DNA of 64,000 nt from contig NZ_OY762552.1 of assembly GCF_963666025.1 (NCBI RefSeq), forward strand, positions 2,816,501-2,880,500, in the 5' to 3' direction. The notes under the pieces were generated by a model, which saw nothing but the letters and a program-made list of their open reading frames with translations, had not been told where the DNA came from and searched no databases. Both the position numbers and the translations under genes were made by a program. Origin of the DNA: an uncultured Methanobacterium sp. GTDB lineage: Archaea > Methanobacteriota > Methanobacteria > Methanobacteriales > Methanobacteriaceae. Positions 1-9,696 of this stretch are shown here, piece after piece (the first letter of the stretch is position 1; each line of letters starts with the position of its first letter).

Positions 1-209
1 CCAACTACGACATGGTGCATGCAGTGATGCCCACCGAACATTTATCCCGGGATGAGGTCCAGGAAGAGCTCTACCAGTGCTACCGCAGTTTCTATGGTAG
101 CATGAGGCGAAGAATTACAGGTGTGTTTTCACGGAATAAATTCAAAAGACAAACTTACCGTTACATGGCAGGCCAGGGCCTCCTGCAAGCATTGAGGGAT
201 CTTTATTGA
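1..209 (+). CDS. C-terminal end of a radical SAM protein (partial)
   Basis: The reading frame is open from base 3 and ends with TGA at 207-209, so only the last ~68 residues are in the window. The segment NYDMVHAVMPTEHLSRDEV followed by an aromatic and arginine-rich helix resembles the C-terminal part of B12-binding-domain/BchE-like radical SAM proteins of methanogens. The catalytic CxxxCxxC cluster motif would lie upstream, outside the window, so the assignment rests on the tail only. Its stop overlaps the TTG start of the next gene (TTGA), which suggests co-transcription. Confidence 0.5.
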   Translation, partial: NYDMVHAVMPTEHLSRDEVQEELYQCYRSFYGSMRRRITGVFSRNKFKRQTYRYMAGQGLLQALRDLY

Positions 210-1024
210 TATCTAAAATCCCGTTAAGTAAAAAGATATCCAGAATCCAATTCAGGGAAAATAATTATAGCGCTCAAAACATTTTCCTTATTCTGGTTTC
301 ATTTTCAGGACTTTTTTTCCTGGTAGCGATGTACTTATGGTCTCCTCAATCAACAACACCTCAATCAACAACGCATTACTCCCTTCAAGGAGCAATTACT
401 CTATTAATATTCATTGTGATCTGTATTTTAGGGATATTAGCCGCCCTGTACCCATCAAAATGTAAAACATTACTGAAATTTCAAAATGATTCAAATCAAA
501 AAACAATAAATCAGGGTAATATACAATCTAAGCAAAAAACCGTAAACCAGGGTAATATACAATTTGCAGGCCACCATCCAGATTGTGGTAAGTTTTCTTC
601 GCACACATTAACCATCAATGGCAAAAAATATTGCCCTGGATGTTTCGGTCTTTCTGTGGGTGCATCAATTGCTATTATAGGGATAGTGATTTACTTTTTT
701 GTTGGATATCATTTCATGGGATATCCTTTAATCTATGGGGAATTATTATTCTGGATTGGAGTCTGCACTGTATTTTTAGCACTGTTACTTATTGTATTCT
801 TTAAAGTAGGGAAAAAGTTGAAATTTATTTCCAATATGGGACTGGTTACCGGATCATTCCTGGTACTGCTGGGACTGGATGGTGTTAAAGGAAATTTTAT
901 AACGGAATTATATTTCCTAATACTGGTCATTTTTTGGATTTTAACCAGAATAGCGGTTTCTGAAACCAGTCATGAACTAATATGTCATAATTGCCTGAAA
1001 AAATCGGTCTGTGTCTACGAATAA
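206..1024 (+). CDS. DUF2085-like polytopic membrane protein
   Basis: A 272-aa membrane protein of unknown function. It has two N-terminal hydrophobic segments (about residues 25-45 and 63-82), a polar linker, then a Cys/His motif (HHPDCGKFSSH ... KYCPGCFGL, about residues 119-148). This motif is the hallmark of DUF2085-type membrane proteins and looks like a metal or redox site at a membrane face. Three to four further hydrophobic segments follow, and a last Cys pair (CHNC) lies near the C-terminus. The linker holds an internal duplication, the unit QKT[IV]NQGNIQ twice in tandem. The TTG start at 206 overlaps the upstream stop; no ATG is better placed. Function is inferred only from family resemblance. 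Confidence 0.6.
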   Translation: MISKIPLSKKISRIQFRENNYSAQNIFLILVSFSGLFFLVAMYLWSPQSTTPQSTTHYSLQGAITLLIFIVICILGILAALYPSKCKTLLKFQNDSNQKTINQGNIQSKQKTVNQGNIQFAGHHPDCGKFSSHTLTINGKKYCPGCFGLSVGASIAIIGIVIYFFVGYHFMGYPLIYGELLFWIGVCTVFLALLLIVFFKVGKKLKFISNMGLVTGSFLVLLGLDGVKGNFITELYFLILVIFWILTRIAVSETSHELICHNCLKKSVCVYE

Positions 1025-1249
1025 TCCTTCTTGAATTTGTATTTAATTATAACACATTACTGTAACACCATTGTTGTTGAGGTATAAATCACCAGATAAA
1101 TCTTTAATTGCACGCCAGATGAATCCTTGACTGTTAATATTCAAACGATAATTATTTCTGTTGTATCAAGATAAATGATTTATATAAATTCATAAATATT
1201 TACCAAACATACCTTCTTATAGTTGATAATTTTAAAAGGAGTGTCTTAA

Positions 1250-2047
1250 ATGGGTTATTTAATCTGTGATAAATGTGGGGGTTATTATGAACTTCAACCT
1301 GGAGAAAAACCAGAGGATTTCAGCGATGAATGTGAATGTGGTGGAAAATTAATTTATTCAGATACTTATGATGTTACTAGCGGAAATGAAGATGATAATG
1401 TAGATAATGAGGATGTTAGTGGGGTAAGTAATGAGGATGTTAATGAGGATAGTGAGGTAGTTAGTGAGGATGTTTATGGGGATAGTGAGGTAAGTAGTGA
1501 AGAAGTTTATGAGGATGTAGAGGGTAGTGAAGAGGTTTATACTGAACGAATTGATTTTGATGAAAAAAATAATGAGGATAAAAACATTATTGATGACTCT
1601 TCTGGAGAAGAACTTCTAATTGATAATGAAAGTCAACCCCTTGAAGATTATAAAAATTCATTAATGGATAAATCCTATGTAAAACAAATTAAACTCGCTA
1701 CCCAAGTGCAGGAAATATTGGATATTAAAGGACATTATGTAATTAAAGGAAATGGAAACTTAAAATTTATTAAAATCCTCAATGAAGGAATAGAGACCGA
1801 TAATGGTCAATTAATTAGATTTGAGGATATTACGGATATAGAATATATGGAAAATGACAACAGTAAACCGAAAATCAGTTCAGGAAAATCACGTATTGAT
1901 AATTTGATTTCGACTGGTTATCAGATATTTGCACCAGGAAAGGTGACGTTAAAAATCATATCAAATAAAGGTGAAATTGAATTAAAAGAAGTTAAACTAA
2001 ATGATGCAAAAAGATGTGTCAGTTTCCTAAAAAAGAAGGTTAAATAA
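1250..2047 (+). CDS. Zinc-ribbon, acidic-linker, PH-like domain protein
   Basis: A 265-aa soluble protein. Residues 1-36 form a zinc ribbon (CDKCGGYYELQPGE ... CECGGKL, four Cys). Residues ~45-115 are a very acidic low-complexity linker built from repeats of the type SEDVYGDSE/SSEEVYEDVE. The C-terminal ~120 residues (from about KSYVKQIKLATQV) have the alternating strand pattern of a bacterial-PH-like fold ending in a helix (AKRCVSFLKKKVK). The start is set by AAGGAG a few bases before the ATG at 1250. The same ribbon recurs in the next gene. Function unknown; such architectures are typical of small archaeal scaffold or membrane-surface proteins, which is inference. Confidence 0.7.
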   Translation: MGYLICDKCGGYYELQPGEKPEDFSDECECGGKLIYSDTYDVTSGNEDDNVDNEDVSGVSNEDVNEDSEVVSEDVYGDSEVSSEEVYEDVEGSEEVYTERIDFDEKNNEDKNIIDDSSGEELLIDNESQPLEDYKNSLMDKSYVKQIKLATQVQEILDIKGHYVIKGNGNLKFIKILNEGIETDNGQLIRFEDITDIEYMENDNSKPKISSGKSRIDNLISTGYQIFAPGKVTLKIISNKGEIELKEVKLNDAKRCVSFLKKKVK

Positions 2048-2105
2048 AGATAACTAACAGATATTAATAAGTTTAGATTAACTGGTTAAATGATGGGTGA
2101 TCGAA

Positions 2106-2378
2106 GTGGTTTCTAACGAAGAAATAAAAAGAAAACTGGCTGAAAAGCGGAATCCTAGTAGAAAAACCCCACTAGAAGGGGGGACTGTTCCCAGTGATGA
2201 ACTAAAGGAAAAGTTCAGGGAGAAAAGGAATAAGGAAAAAGAAAATCCTGGTTATTTAGTCTGTGATACATGTGGGGGTTACTACGAATTACAACCAGGG
2301 GAGTCACCAGATGATTTTAGTGATGAGTGTGAATGTGGTGGCAAGTTGAAACACTCAAAAACTGCAAACCTGAATTAA
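2106..2378 (+). CDS. Small zinc-ribbon protein, paralogue of the upstream ribbon
   Basis: A 90-aa protein. I choose the GTG at 2106 because GGTGATC, a perfect match to the archaeal anti-Shine-Dalgarno, lies at 2096-2102; an in-frame GTG at 2097 sits inside that site. The N-terminus (MVSNEEIKRKLAEKR) is a short basic helix that recurs in the zinc-ribbon protein starting at 32482. Residues ~53-85 repeat the four-Cys ribbon of the 1250 gene almost residue for residue (CxxCGGYYELQPGE ... CECGGKL), so the two neighbours arose by duplication of the ribbon. Function unknown. Confidence 0.7.
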   Translation: MVSNEEIKRKLAEKRNPSRKTPLEGGTVPSDELKEKFREKRNKEKENPGYLVCDTCGGYYELQPGESPDDFSDECECGGKLKHSKTANLN

Positions 2379-2387
2379 AAGCATAAA

Positions 2388-2510
2388 AATAATCCTTTAA
2401 ATTAATCTTTTCAATTAATCCTTTAAAATTATCCTTTAAATTAATCTTTCCAATTAATCCTTAAAATATCCGTTAAATTAATCTTTTCAAAATTAATCTT
2501 TGATAATTCT
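2388..2510. repeat. Degenerate AT-rich tandem repeat
   Basis: After the zinc-ribbon gene the DNA is a drifted tandem array of a unit near ATCCTTTAAATTAATCTTT, grouped in ~39-nt periods (about three), each ending close to TTCAATTA. No coding frame runs through it. It lies between two convergent genes. Confidence 0.6.
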
Positions 2511-2628
2511 TAAAGAGATTCTTAAATTTTTTTGATACATTAATTTTTATTTCTATTTTTATTCAAAAAGAACTATTAAAAAAAGGATTCCTAAAAAAAA
2601 GTTGAAAATAAAAGGAAACATTTTACAG

Positions 2629-2967
2629 TTAATTCCTTTTACGTGAACCGTAAATTGCACCTACTACTATCAAGAGACCTACAATAATGATAATTGCAGG
2701 CCAGATATAACTCCACATGTCCTGGAATCCAGTAAATGAGGCCACACCTATTAAAATTAGTATAATTCCACCTATAAGTGGTCCAATTATATTACCGTGG
2801 GGAAGTCCGAAACATTCATTCCTCTGACGGTAGTATCGATCATCACGGTGGTGATGGTGGTGCCTTCCCTCGTAATCATCCCTAACATCTTTAAGTGGTT
2901 CTCCACATTTAGAACAAAATTCAGCATCATCATCATTTTTAGTACCACAATTATGACAGTAAACCAT
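2629..2967 (-). CDS. Zinc-ribbon, His-rich, two-helix membrane protein
   Basis: A 112-aa protein. Residues 1-25 are a zinc ribbon (CHNCGTKN ... FCSKCGEPL). A charged segment with five consecutive His and several Asp/Arg/Tyr follows (~30-50). Two hydrophobic helices (about 60-80 and 87-106) then end in a basic tail (GSRKRN). The ATG at 2967 is preceded by GGTGAT at a 5-nt spacing; an upstream in-frame GTG lies within that ribosome site and is less likely. Ribbon-plus-two-helix proteins are common in methanogens; the His cluster suggests metal binding, but a role is not known. Confidence 0.7.
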   Translation of the reverse strand: MVYCHNCGTKNDDDAEFCSKCGEPLKDVRDDYEGRHHHHHRDDRYYRQRNECFGLPHGNIIGPLIGGIILILIGVASFTGFQDMWSYIWPAIIIIVGLLIVVGAIYGSRKRN

Positions 2968-3147
2968 GTAAATCACCTCATATTATCTATATCTTACTTT
3001 CTGTAACTAGTGGTTTAAAATATTTCCCTTTAATGCCCCCTTTCCCGTAATCCATTTTTACCATCTATTTCAGGTTATCATTTTAATTGCTCTAGAGGAA
3101 TCATACGAACTTAAAAAGCAACTATAGCCAATATAAACCTTCAATCA

Positions 3148-4908
3148 TCAATTATCCACTTTAAATGTCCTAAGACGGTTCATGGCTGCAGCAATCTCAT
3201 ACCGACGCGGTCTTGAAATGTTATGTGGTTTATTTCTACCACTTGGGGCTAAAAAATCTAGCCCTTCAGTGTTGATGCGGTTTTCAAGATAATCAAGAAC
3301 ATCACCCATGTTAAAATCCCCTATTTTAGAATTAGCCTTACGTGAATTTCTATTAACCTTACGTGAATGTCCATCAGAATTACGGGTAAAATTTTCATGG
3401 AACTGGTAAAGAGCGTAACTGATGGCCCTGGTCTGGCTGGATTCAACCAACTGCTCGATCTGGGAAAGATCAATGGTTAAGGGTCCCATAATCAAATTGG
3501 AAACACCCCTACTGTCCAGTTTCAAACGTTTTCCTTTGTAAGGTTTGATGGATTCAGGATGAGGATAACGTTGCCGGTAACCGAATTTTCCCTTTGATTC
3601 TGTTCTCCGTTTGAGGGGCATTTCTTCAGCAATCTTCCGGGCCTCCAGGGTGACATTATGTGGCTGGTAATGGTCCATCATAACTACTGTATCTGCCTTC
3701 TGGAAGTAATCACCGGATCCGCCCATTACCCGTATGGAAGAAACTCCGTGATCTCTATAAAGCTCACCAACCCGATCAATGAATGGAGTGATGGGCTCTT
3801 TATCTGAGCTCACCAGACGCTGCATTCTCTCATCACGTATCATAAAATTAGTTGCTGATGTATCTTCATCAAATAAAAGTAGTTTGGAACTTGCTTCCAG
3901 TGATTCAATTATGTTGGCAGCCTGTGAGGTAGAACCCGAAGCATTTTCTGTGGAAAAATTGGTGGTATCCCCAATACCGGGAGGGTGATGGATGAAACTA
4001 TTAACATCAACTTTTTCAACCCTCCGCCCATCCTCTGCCCGGATCTTAACTGCATCTTCCCTGGTGATTACCATTTCTCTGCCATCTCCCGGGAGATGGT
4101 TATACACTCCCAGTTCCATAGCTCTAAGCAGTGTGGACTTTCCATGGTAACCTCCACCCACAATAAGAGTCACACCCTCCGGAATGCCTATACCGGAAAT
4201 AACACCTTGGTGAGTTTCCAGAGTTACCTGGAGAGAGGATGGTGATTTAAAAGCCACAGCATTCTGGAGTGGTTTATCTGATACCCCACTTTCACGGGGA
4301 AGAATAGCACCATCTGCAATGAAAGACACTAATTCTCTTTCTTTAAGCTGGTTACGTAAGTATTTTGCATCTTCAAAGCACTGGATATGCTTGGTTAATT
4401 CATCTGTATGTAGATTTTCGTAAAAACAGGAATAAGAAACAATTTCAGGTAAGATCTTCATCAATATCCTTTGAGCTTCACGCCCCAGTATTCTCCGGCC
4501 CCTGGCAGGTAAACCTAATTGAAAACGTATCTCCAACCTGTCTGAACTGATATTCACACTGCTACGCTCGAGTATCTCCTGATTCCCATTATCTATGTGT
4601 ATAATTCCACTTTTTCCACTTCCGTGACTGTTGCCTGCGAACTTTCCAATACCTCTTCTGAAGGCCCTTGAAATGTAATCCTCCAGTGCAATCTTACGTG
4701 TACTGTTTTGGTAAAGTTCTGCCGGGAATGAATGCTCATAAACTTCCACCCTTAAGAGTGAAGGACTGGCAAAGGGATCCCTCTGCACATGATGAATTAT
4801 AAGTGAAAAGAGATTAAAATCATAACTACCCTTTAAATCAAGATAGGCTTTGTAGCCCCTTCCATCAATTCGATTTAAAATGGAGATTATTTTTTCTTTC
4901 TTATCCAT
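3148..4908 (-). CDS. ABC-class ATPase (COG3044 / ABC_ATPase family)
   Basis: A 586-aa protein of the predicted ABC-class ATPase family found in many bacteria and archaea. It carries the family's odd Walker A, GGGYHGKSTLL (~residue 250), and Walker B LLLFDEDTSATNFMIRD (~350). The N-terminal ~200 residues are the family-specific domain (NRIDGRGYKAYLDLKG). There are no transmembrane segments and no partner permease, so it is not a transporter. The full family length is present, with an ATG start. The cellular role is not established; the family assignment is secure. It is transcribed away from the SpoIIE-type gene at 5085. Confidence 0.85.
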   Translation of the reverse strand: MDKKEKIISILNRIDGRGYKAYLDLKGSYDFNLFSLIIHHVQRDPFASPSLLRVEVYEHSFPAELYQNSTRKIALEDYISRAFRRGIGKFAGNSHGSGKSGIIHIDNGNQEILERSSVNISSDRLEIRFQLGLPARGRRILGREAQRILMKILPEIVSYSCFYENLHTDELTKHIQCFEDAKYLRNQLKERELVSFIADGAILPRESGVSDKPLQNAVAFKSPSSLQVTLETHQGVISGIGIPEGVTLIVGGGYHGKSTLLRAMELGVYNHLPGDGREMVITREDAVKIRAEDGRRVEKVDVNSFIHHPPGIGDTTNFSTENASGSTSQAANIIESLEASSKLLLFDEDTSATNFMIRDERMQRLVSSDKEPITPFIDRVGELYRDHGVSSIRVMGGSGDYFQKADTVVMMDHYQPHNVTLEARKIAEEMPLKRRTESKGKFGYRQRYPHPESIKPYKGKRLKLDSRGVSNLIMGPLTIDLSQIEQLVESSQTRAISYALYQFHENFTRNSDGHSRKVNRNSRKANSKIGDFNMGDVLDYLENRINTEGLDFLAPSGRNKPHNISRPRRYEIAAAMNRLRTFKVDN

Positions 4909-5084
4909 GGTATTACTCTTTGATAAATTTATATTTGGATATATGGTTATTTCTCATGCAATCCTTTTAACTTTTATAGAATCCTTTTTAAATATCCTGT
5001 TTAAAATGTATAGTAATGACTAAATTACAATTTAGTCTGATTAAACTTATAATCAAACAATGTTTCATATGGAGTTAAAAACCA

Positions 5085-6581
5085 ATGTCCAAACTCACAT
5101 TCACCGACAGGATACATAAGATCAGGAATTACCTGACTGGGGATGAAGAAGTTCCCATAATGTACATACACGCGCTCATGGCTATTGTTGGTAGTGTCAG
5201 TGTTCTTTTGATCCTGGAATTTAAGGAATTACCAATGTCCTCTGTGCAGCACAGCCTCCTGGTCCTGGTGGAAAAAGCATGTGTGATAGTGGTTATTGCC
5301 TATGTGGTAAGCCGTTTAAACGTTTTCACCGAGGTTCTTGAAGGAAAGTTCACCATTAAAAACCAGGCAATTCTTATCCTCATTTTTGGGGCAATATCCA
5401 TCTTTGGAACCTATTCTGGAGTGGAGGTTTTCGGGGCCATGGCCAATGTACGGGACCTGGGACCCATGGTGGCAGGCCTCATAGGAGGCCCTATTGTGGG
5501 ATTGGGTGCAGGTTTAATTGGTGGATTGTACCGTTTGAGTTTGGGTGGTTTCACAGCAGTACCCTGTGCCATTGCCACCATACTGGCAGGACTATTCGCT
5601 GGTTTAATATTCCTCATTAACAAACGCCGCTTTGTGGGGATATTCTGGGCAGTGGTTTTTGCGGTTTTAATGGAATCACTGCACCTTCTCATTAACCTGG
5701 CCATTGCCAAACCATATTACATGGCACTGGCAGTGGTGGAGGAGCTCACCATACCAATCATTGTCTCCAATGCACTGGGAATGTTCATATTTGCATTTAT
5801 TATCTCCAATCTCCTCCGGGAAAGGGAAACAATAAAGGAGAGGGACCTTTATTTTGATGAACTGGAACGTAAAAAACATGAGCTGAAGGTGGCCAGTAAA
5901 ATCCAGAAGAGCTTCCTCACTGAAGACTTACCCTCCATCCCAGGTTTTAGTGTTGCGGCCTTGAACATCCCTGCACGTGAGGTTGGGGGTGATTTTTATG
6001 ATTTTGTATCCATATCGCCCGAAAGAACTGGTATTGTTATTGCGGATGTTACCGGGGACAGTTTCCCAGCTTCACTGCTCATGGCACTTTCCAGAACCAT
6101 AATCCGGGGAGAAGCAAAAAATCAGAACCCTCCAACGCTTTTAAAATATTTAAACAACCTGATTGCAGTTGATATTGGTCCTGAAATTTTCATTACTATA
6201 TTATACGGTGAATTAAACATTAAAAACCGTTGTTTCACCTATGTTAACGCAGCCCACAGTCCTCCATTGATTTTCAGGAATAAAACACAGGAAATAGGAG
6301 AACTTGCCAAGGGAAATAAATCCCTGGGTCGATTGGGAAATATTGAGCTAGAACAACACCAAGTAAAGATTGATAATGGTGACCTACTCTTATTCTATAC
6401 TGATGGTGTTATCAAAGCTTTGAAAACACCGGATTCTTCGGGAAAAGATGTTTTAAAACAGGTTATAATCCAAAATCATGACCTTTCAGCATCAAAGATT
6501 TTAGAAGAGATAAAATCAAAAACCATTTCTCCAGAAGTAAATCCTGATGATCTGGTGTTAGCGATTTTAAGGGCAGATTGA
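5085..6581 (+). CDS. Membrane PP2C/SpoIIE-type protein phosphatase with 5TM sensor
   Basis: A 498-aa protein. Residues ~1-245 hold about six to seven hydrophobic segments of the 5TMR-LYT type sensor (compare LytS), including the Gly-rich stretch GLIGGPIVGLGAGLIGGLY. A short coiled helix (~255-285, ending KIQKSFL) leads to a SpoIIE/PP2C domain (~290-495) with the metal-binding Asp motifs GGDFYDF, VIADVTGD, FYTDGV and NPDDLVLA. The usual DVSGKG is here DVTGDS, but the Asp is kept. Such enzymes dephosphorylate Ser/Thr of anti-anti-sigma-like partners in bacteria. No STAS or RsbW-like gene lies nearby and archaea lack sigma factors, so the substrate is unknown. Confidence 0.85.
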   Translation: MSKLTFTDRIHKIRNYLTGDEEVPIMYIHALMAIVGSVSVLLILEFKELPMSSVQHSLLVLVEKACVIVVIAYVVSRLNVFTEVLEGKFTIKNQAILILIFGAISIFGTYSGVEVFGAMANVRDLGPMVAGLIGGPIVGLGAGLIGGLYRLSLGGFTAVPCAIATILAGLFAGLIFLINKRRFVGIFWAVVFAVLMESLHLLINLAIAKPYYMALAVVEELTIPIIVSNALGMFIFAFIISNLLRERETIKERDLYFDELERKKHELKVASKIQKSFLTEDLPSIPGFSVAALNIPAREVGGDFYDFVSISPERTGIVIADVTGDSFPASLLMALSRTIIRGEAKNQNPPTLLKYLNNLIAVDIGPEIFITILYGELNIKNRCFTYVNAAHSPPLIFRNKTQEIGELAKGNKSLGRLGNIELEQHQVKIDNGDLLLFYTDGVIKALKTPDSSGKDVLKQVIIQNHDLSASKILEEIKSKTISPEVNPDDLVLAILRAD

Positions 6582-6690
6582 TTTAAATGTAAATCCGTAC
6601 ACGTAGCGGTCTAACTTTTTTTATAATTTAAACCCTACTTTCCTTTTAATAAGTTCTTTTCTCTTACGTAGATTATCACTGGAATTTCAC

Positions 6691-7248
<558 letters not shown>

Positions 7249-7483
7249 ATCTAATTCCTGTGCACACACCACTTATATGGTTATGGTTCATAAAAACAGG
7301 TTAAAAATTCTCAAATGGTTGATATTTAAAGGTTAAATAATTCCCAAATAAGTCCATGGAGAATTTAATGGAAAAAAAGATTAACCATCAGGAAGACTAT
7401 CTTAATCCATACACATTTCAACCTAGATTAGCTTATTTAAGATTTTTTTTTAATATATACAAACGATTTCTTGGTGATTTTAA

Positions 7484-8128
7484 TTGGATCCTAAAGATAA
7501 TCAGCAGAAAGAAGATGAAAAAGAGAATCAAAATGAGAAAATTGCCCTTTTGAAGAAGGGTAATGAACTTTTCCGCCAGGGAAGTTATAAAGCTGCTCTT
7601 TTATACTTTGATGATGCCCTGGTAGTGGACCCTGATAATGGTAAAATATGGGACATTCGTGGGGTTGCACTTTCCCGTATTGGACTTCAGGATGAAGCAC
7701 AGGAATCCTTTGAGGTGGCTCTTGATCTTGAACCGGATAATGCTCAAGTCTGGTCTAATCTGGGAGTTTTATACGCATCCCGTGCCCGGTTTGATGAGGC
7801 CATAAATTCTTTTGACCACTCTCTGGAACTGGAAAAAGATAATGACGGGGTCTGGAATAATCGGGGGTCTGCTCTTTTTGGTTTAAAAAAATACAAAGAG
7901 GCTCTTGAATCTTTCACAAGGGCCACAGAACTTAATCCCGATAATGCTCAGGCATGGGCGGGTAAAGGTTCTGCCCACAACTTCCTGGATGATTACCCGG
8001 AGGCAATAGAGTCACTGGAACGCTTTGTACAACTAGCATCTTCCACCTTTTCTCCCCAGGTCGAAGAAGCATGGGCGTTGATTTTTGAGTTGAAGATGAA
8101 AGTTGCTGAGAATAGGGATACAGAATAG
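7484..8128 (+). CDS. TPR-repeat protein
   Basis: A 214-aa soluble protein of about four tandem tetratricopeptide repeats (from residue ~25), each with the W-x-x-x-G/A-x-x-L ... A-x-x-x-F/Y ... P-D-N pattern, e.g. AQVWSNLGVLYASRARFDEA. The repeats are preceded by a Lys/Glu-rich N-terminus. The TTG at 7484 is the best start because GGTGAT lies at 7473-7478, five bases upstream. It is a protein-protein interaction scaffold; the partner is unknown. Closely similar TPR proteins are abundant in methanogens. Its promoter region is shared with the divergent mntP gene. Confidence 0.85.
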   Translation: MDPKDNQQKEDEKENQNEKIALLKKGNELFRQGSYKAALLYFDDALVVDPDNGKIWDIRGVALSRIGLQDEAQESFEVALDLEPDNAQVWSNLGVLYASRARFDEAINSFDHSLELEKDNDGVWNNRGSALFGLKKYKEALESFTRATELNPDNAQAWAGKGSAHNFLDDYPEAIESLERFVQLASSTFSPQVEEAWALIFELKMKVAENRDTE

Positions 8129-8164
8129 TATTCTTATTAATAATGTTAATACGATTGGATAAAT

Positions 8165-8315
8165 AGAAACTTCCAGAGAATAAGGGGGTTTGTAGGGGGG
8201 AAAAAATGGCTTATCTCTGGAAGCACGTTTCTGGTTCCAACCAAAAATAGAGTTGAAGGTTAGGTTGAAACCTATGGGGTTTGGTGTTTACTACAGACTT
8301 ATTCCATAAGTCATA
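8165..8315 (+). ncRNA. Candidate structured RNA: three consecutive hairpins
   Basis: This intergenic stretch holds three stems in a row. (1) CCAGAGAATAAG at 8173-8184 pairs with CTTATCTCTGG at 8210-8220: 11 base pairs with a single bulged A and a G-rich loop containing runs of five and six G. (2) GGTTCCAACC at 8233-8242 pairs with GGTTGAAACC at 8263-8272, nine of ten positions. (3) GACTTA-TTCCA-TAAGTC at 8296-8312 is a perfect 6-bp hairpin. No ORF of note runs through it. It could be a small RNA, a 3' UTR structure of the TPR gene or a leader element. The strand is not decided by the pairing alone. Confidence 0.4.
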
Positions 8316-8584
8316 CATAAATTCCAAAATTATTTGAAAGTCATGTGTAGTGCCCACACAAACCACTATACTGATTTACTCCTATATAAGCTTTTCGCTT
8401 ATAATTAATTAAATTTTTTATATTAATACAACAAAATAACTTTTTAGACTTTTTTTGTACTTTATTGATTATTAGCGCCTAAGGTTTTAATTCTGGTTGA
8501 AAAAGTAATATTTAAATTGAATCTTTGACAATATTATATAAAAACATTACAATTTATTATGTTAACACATCAAGAGGGGAGAAA

Positions 8585-9673
8585 ATGGAAACAGATATGC
8601 AGGGTGAACTAGCCAAACTAACCACTAAAGTGAATGAAAAACTTGATAAAGTACAAACCGAAGAAGCTACAAAAACAGCTTTTATCCTACCTTTTATGAG
8701 GTTGGTATTAGGTTATGACCATACGGATCCTGAAGAGGTTGTTCCGGAATTTACTGCTGATGTAGGGATAAAAAAAGGGGAAAAGGTTGATTATGCTATT
8801 ATGTTTGATGATAAACCGGTTATGTTATTTGAATGTAAAACTGCACAATGCAACCTTGATAAGGAGCATGCTTCTCAGTTATATAGGTATTTTACTGCTA
8901 CCGAAGCTAAATTTGGAATTTTAACTAATGGAATTATTTACCGGTTTTTTACAGATATTGATGAACCAAACCGGATGGACAAAAAACCGTTCTTTGATAT
9001 TGACTTAAGGAACATCAAGGACTCTGATATAAAAGAACTTCAACAATTCACTAAAGCTAGTTTCGACATGGAAAATATATTTGAATCGGCTAGTGAGCTT
9101 AAATATAAAGGAGAAATCAAAAAAATAATGGCACAACAACTTAACGAACCCTCAGATGAATTTGTAAAGTTTTTTGCTAAACAAGTATATTCGGGTATTC
9201 TCACTAAAAATGTAAAAGAACAGTTCACACAAATTACCAAATCCGCTATTAAACAATTTATAAATGAAAGAGTTGAAGAAAGATTAAAAACAGCTCTAGA
9301 TGCATCTGAAGGTGAACCAGAACAAAATAAACCTAAAATCGAATTTAAGGCACCAAAAGACGCAATTGTCACTACCGAAGAAGAATGGGATGGATATTAT
9401 ATTGTAAGATCTATTCTTAGTGAGATAGTTGACCCTGAAAGGGTTACTATTAGAGACCGGAAGAGTTATTGCGGGGTTTTGCTCGATGATAATCAATATA
9501 AATTAGTATGTAGAATGCATTTCAATGGAAAACAAAAATACGTGGGGTTATTCGATAAAGAAGAAAAAAGAGATAGTGGGGCCAAAATAGAAGATAAAAT
9601 CCCTATTGAAAACTTAAGTGAAATATACAATTATTCTGAAAGAATAAAAAACACTGCAAAAATTTATATTTAA
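8585..9673 (+). CDS. HsdR_N-like protein with type I restriction nuclease fold
   Basis: A 362-aa protein. Residues ~15-150 match the N-terminal nuclease-fold domain of type I restriction R subunits and related stand-alone proteins: EEATKTAFILPFMRLVLGYD, then the PD-(D/E)xK-like core with Asp in KVDYAIMFDD and ECK in MLFECKTA. The C-terminal ~90 residues, after a charged linker, look like a small beta-rich domain. No helicase motor and no HsdM/HsdS genes are near, so it is not a complete restriction system. The ATG at 8585 is preceded by AGAGGGGAG; an in-frame upstream start at 8525 has no ribosome site. It is a DNA-directed function by inference only. Confidence 0.75.
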   Translation: METDMQGELAKLTTKVNEKLDKVQTEEATKTAFILPFMRLVLGYDHTDPEEVVPEFTADVGIKKGEKVDYAIMFDDKPVMLFECKTAQCNLDKEHASQLYRYFTATEAKFGILTNGIIYRFFTDIDEPNRMDKKPFFDIDLRNIKDSDIKELQQFTKASFDMENIFESASELKYKGEIKKIMAQQLNEPSDEFVKFFAKQVYSGILTKNVKEQFTQITKSAIKQFINERVEERLKTALDASEGEPEQNKPKIEFKAPKDAIVTTEEEWDGYYIVRSILSEIVDPERVTIRDRKSYCGVLLDDNQYKLVCRMHFNGKQKYVGLFDKEEKRDSGAKIEDKIPIENLSEIYNYSERIKNTAKIYI

Positions 9674-9696
9674 TTTTCTAAAATTTTTTATTCTTA

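Noticed and set aside
7356..7553. Plus-strand frame of 65 codons overlapping the TPR gene start
   Set aside because: No ribosome site, AT-rich composition, and it overlaps the better supported TTG start of the TPR protein in another frame.
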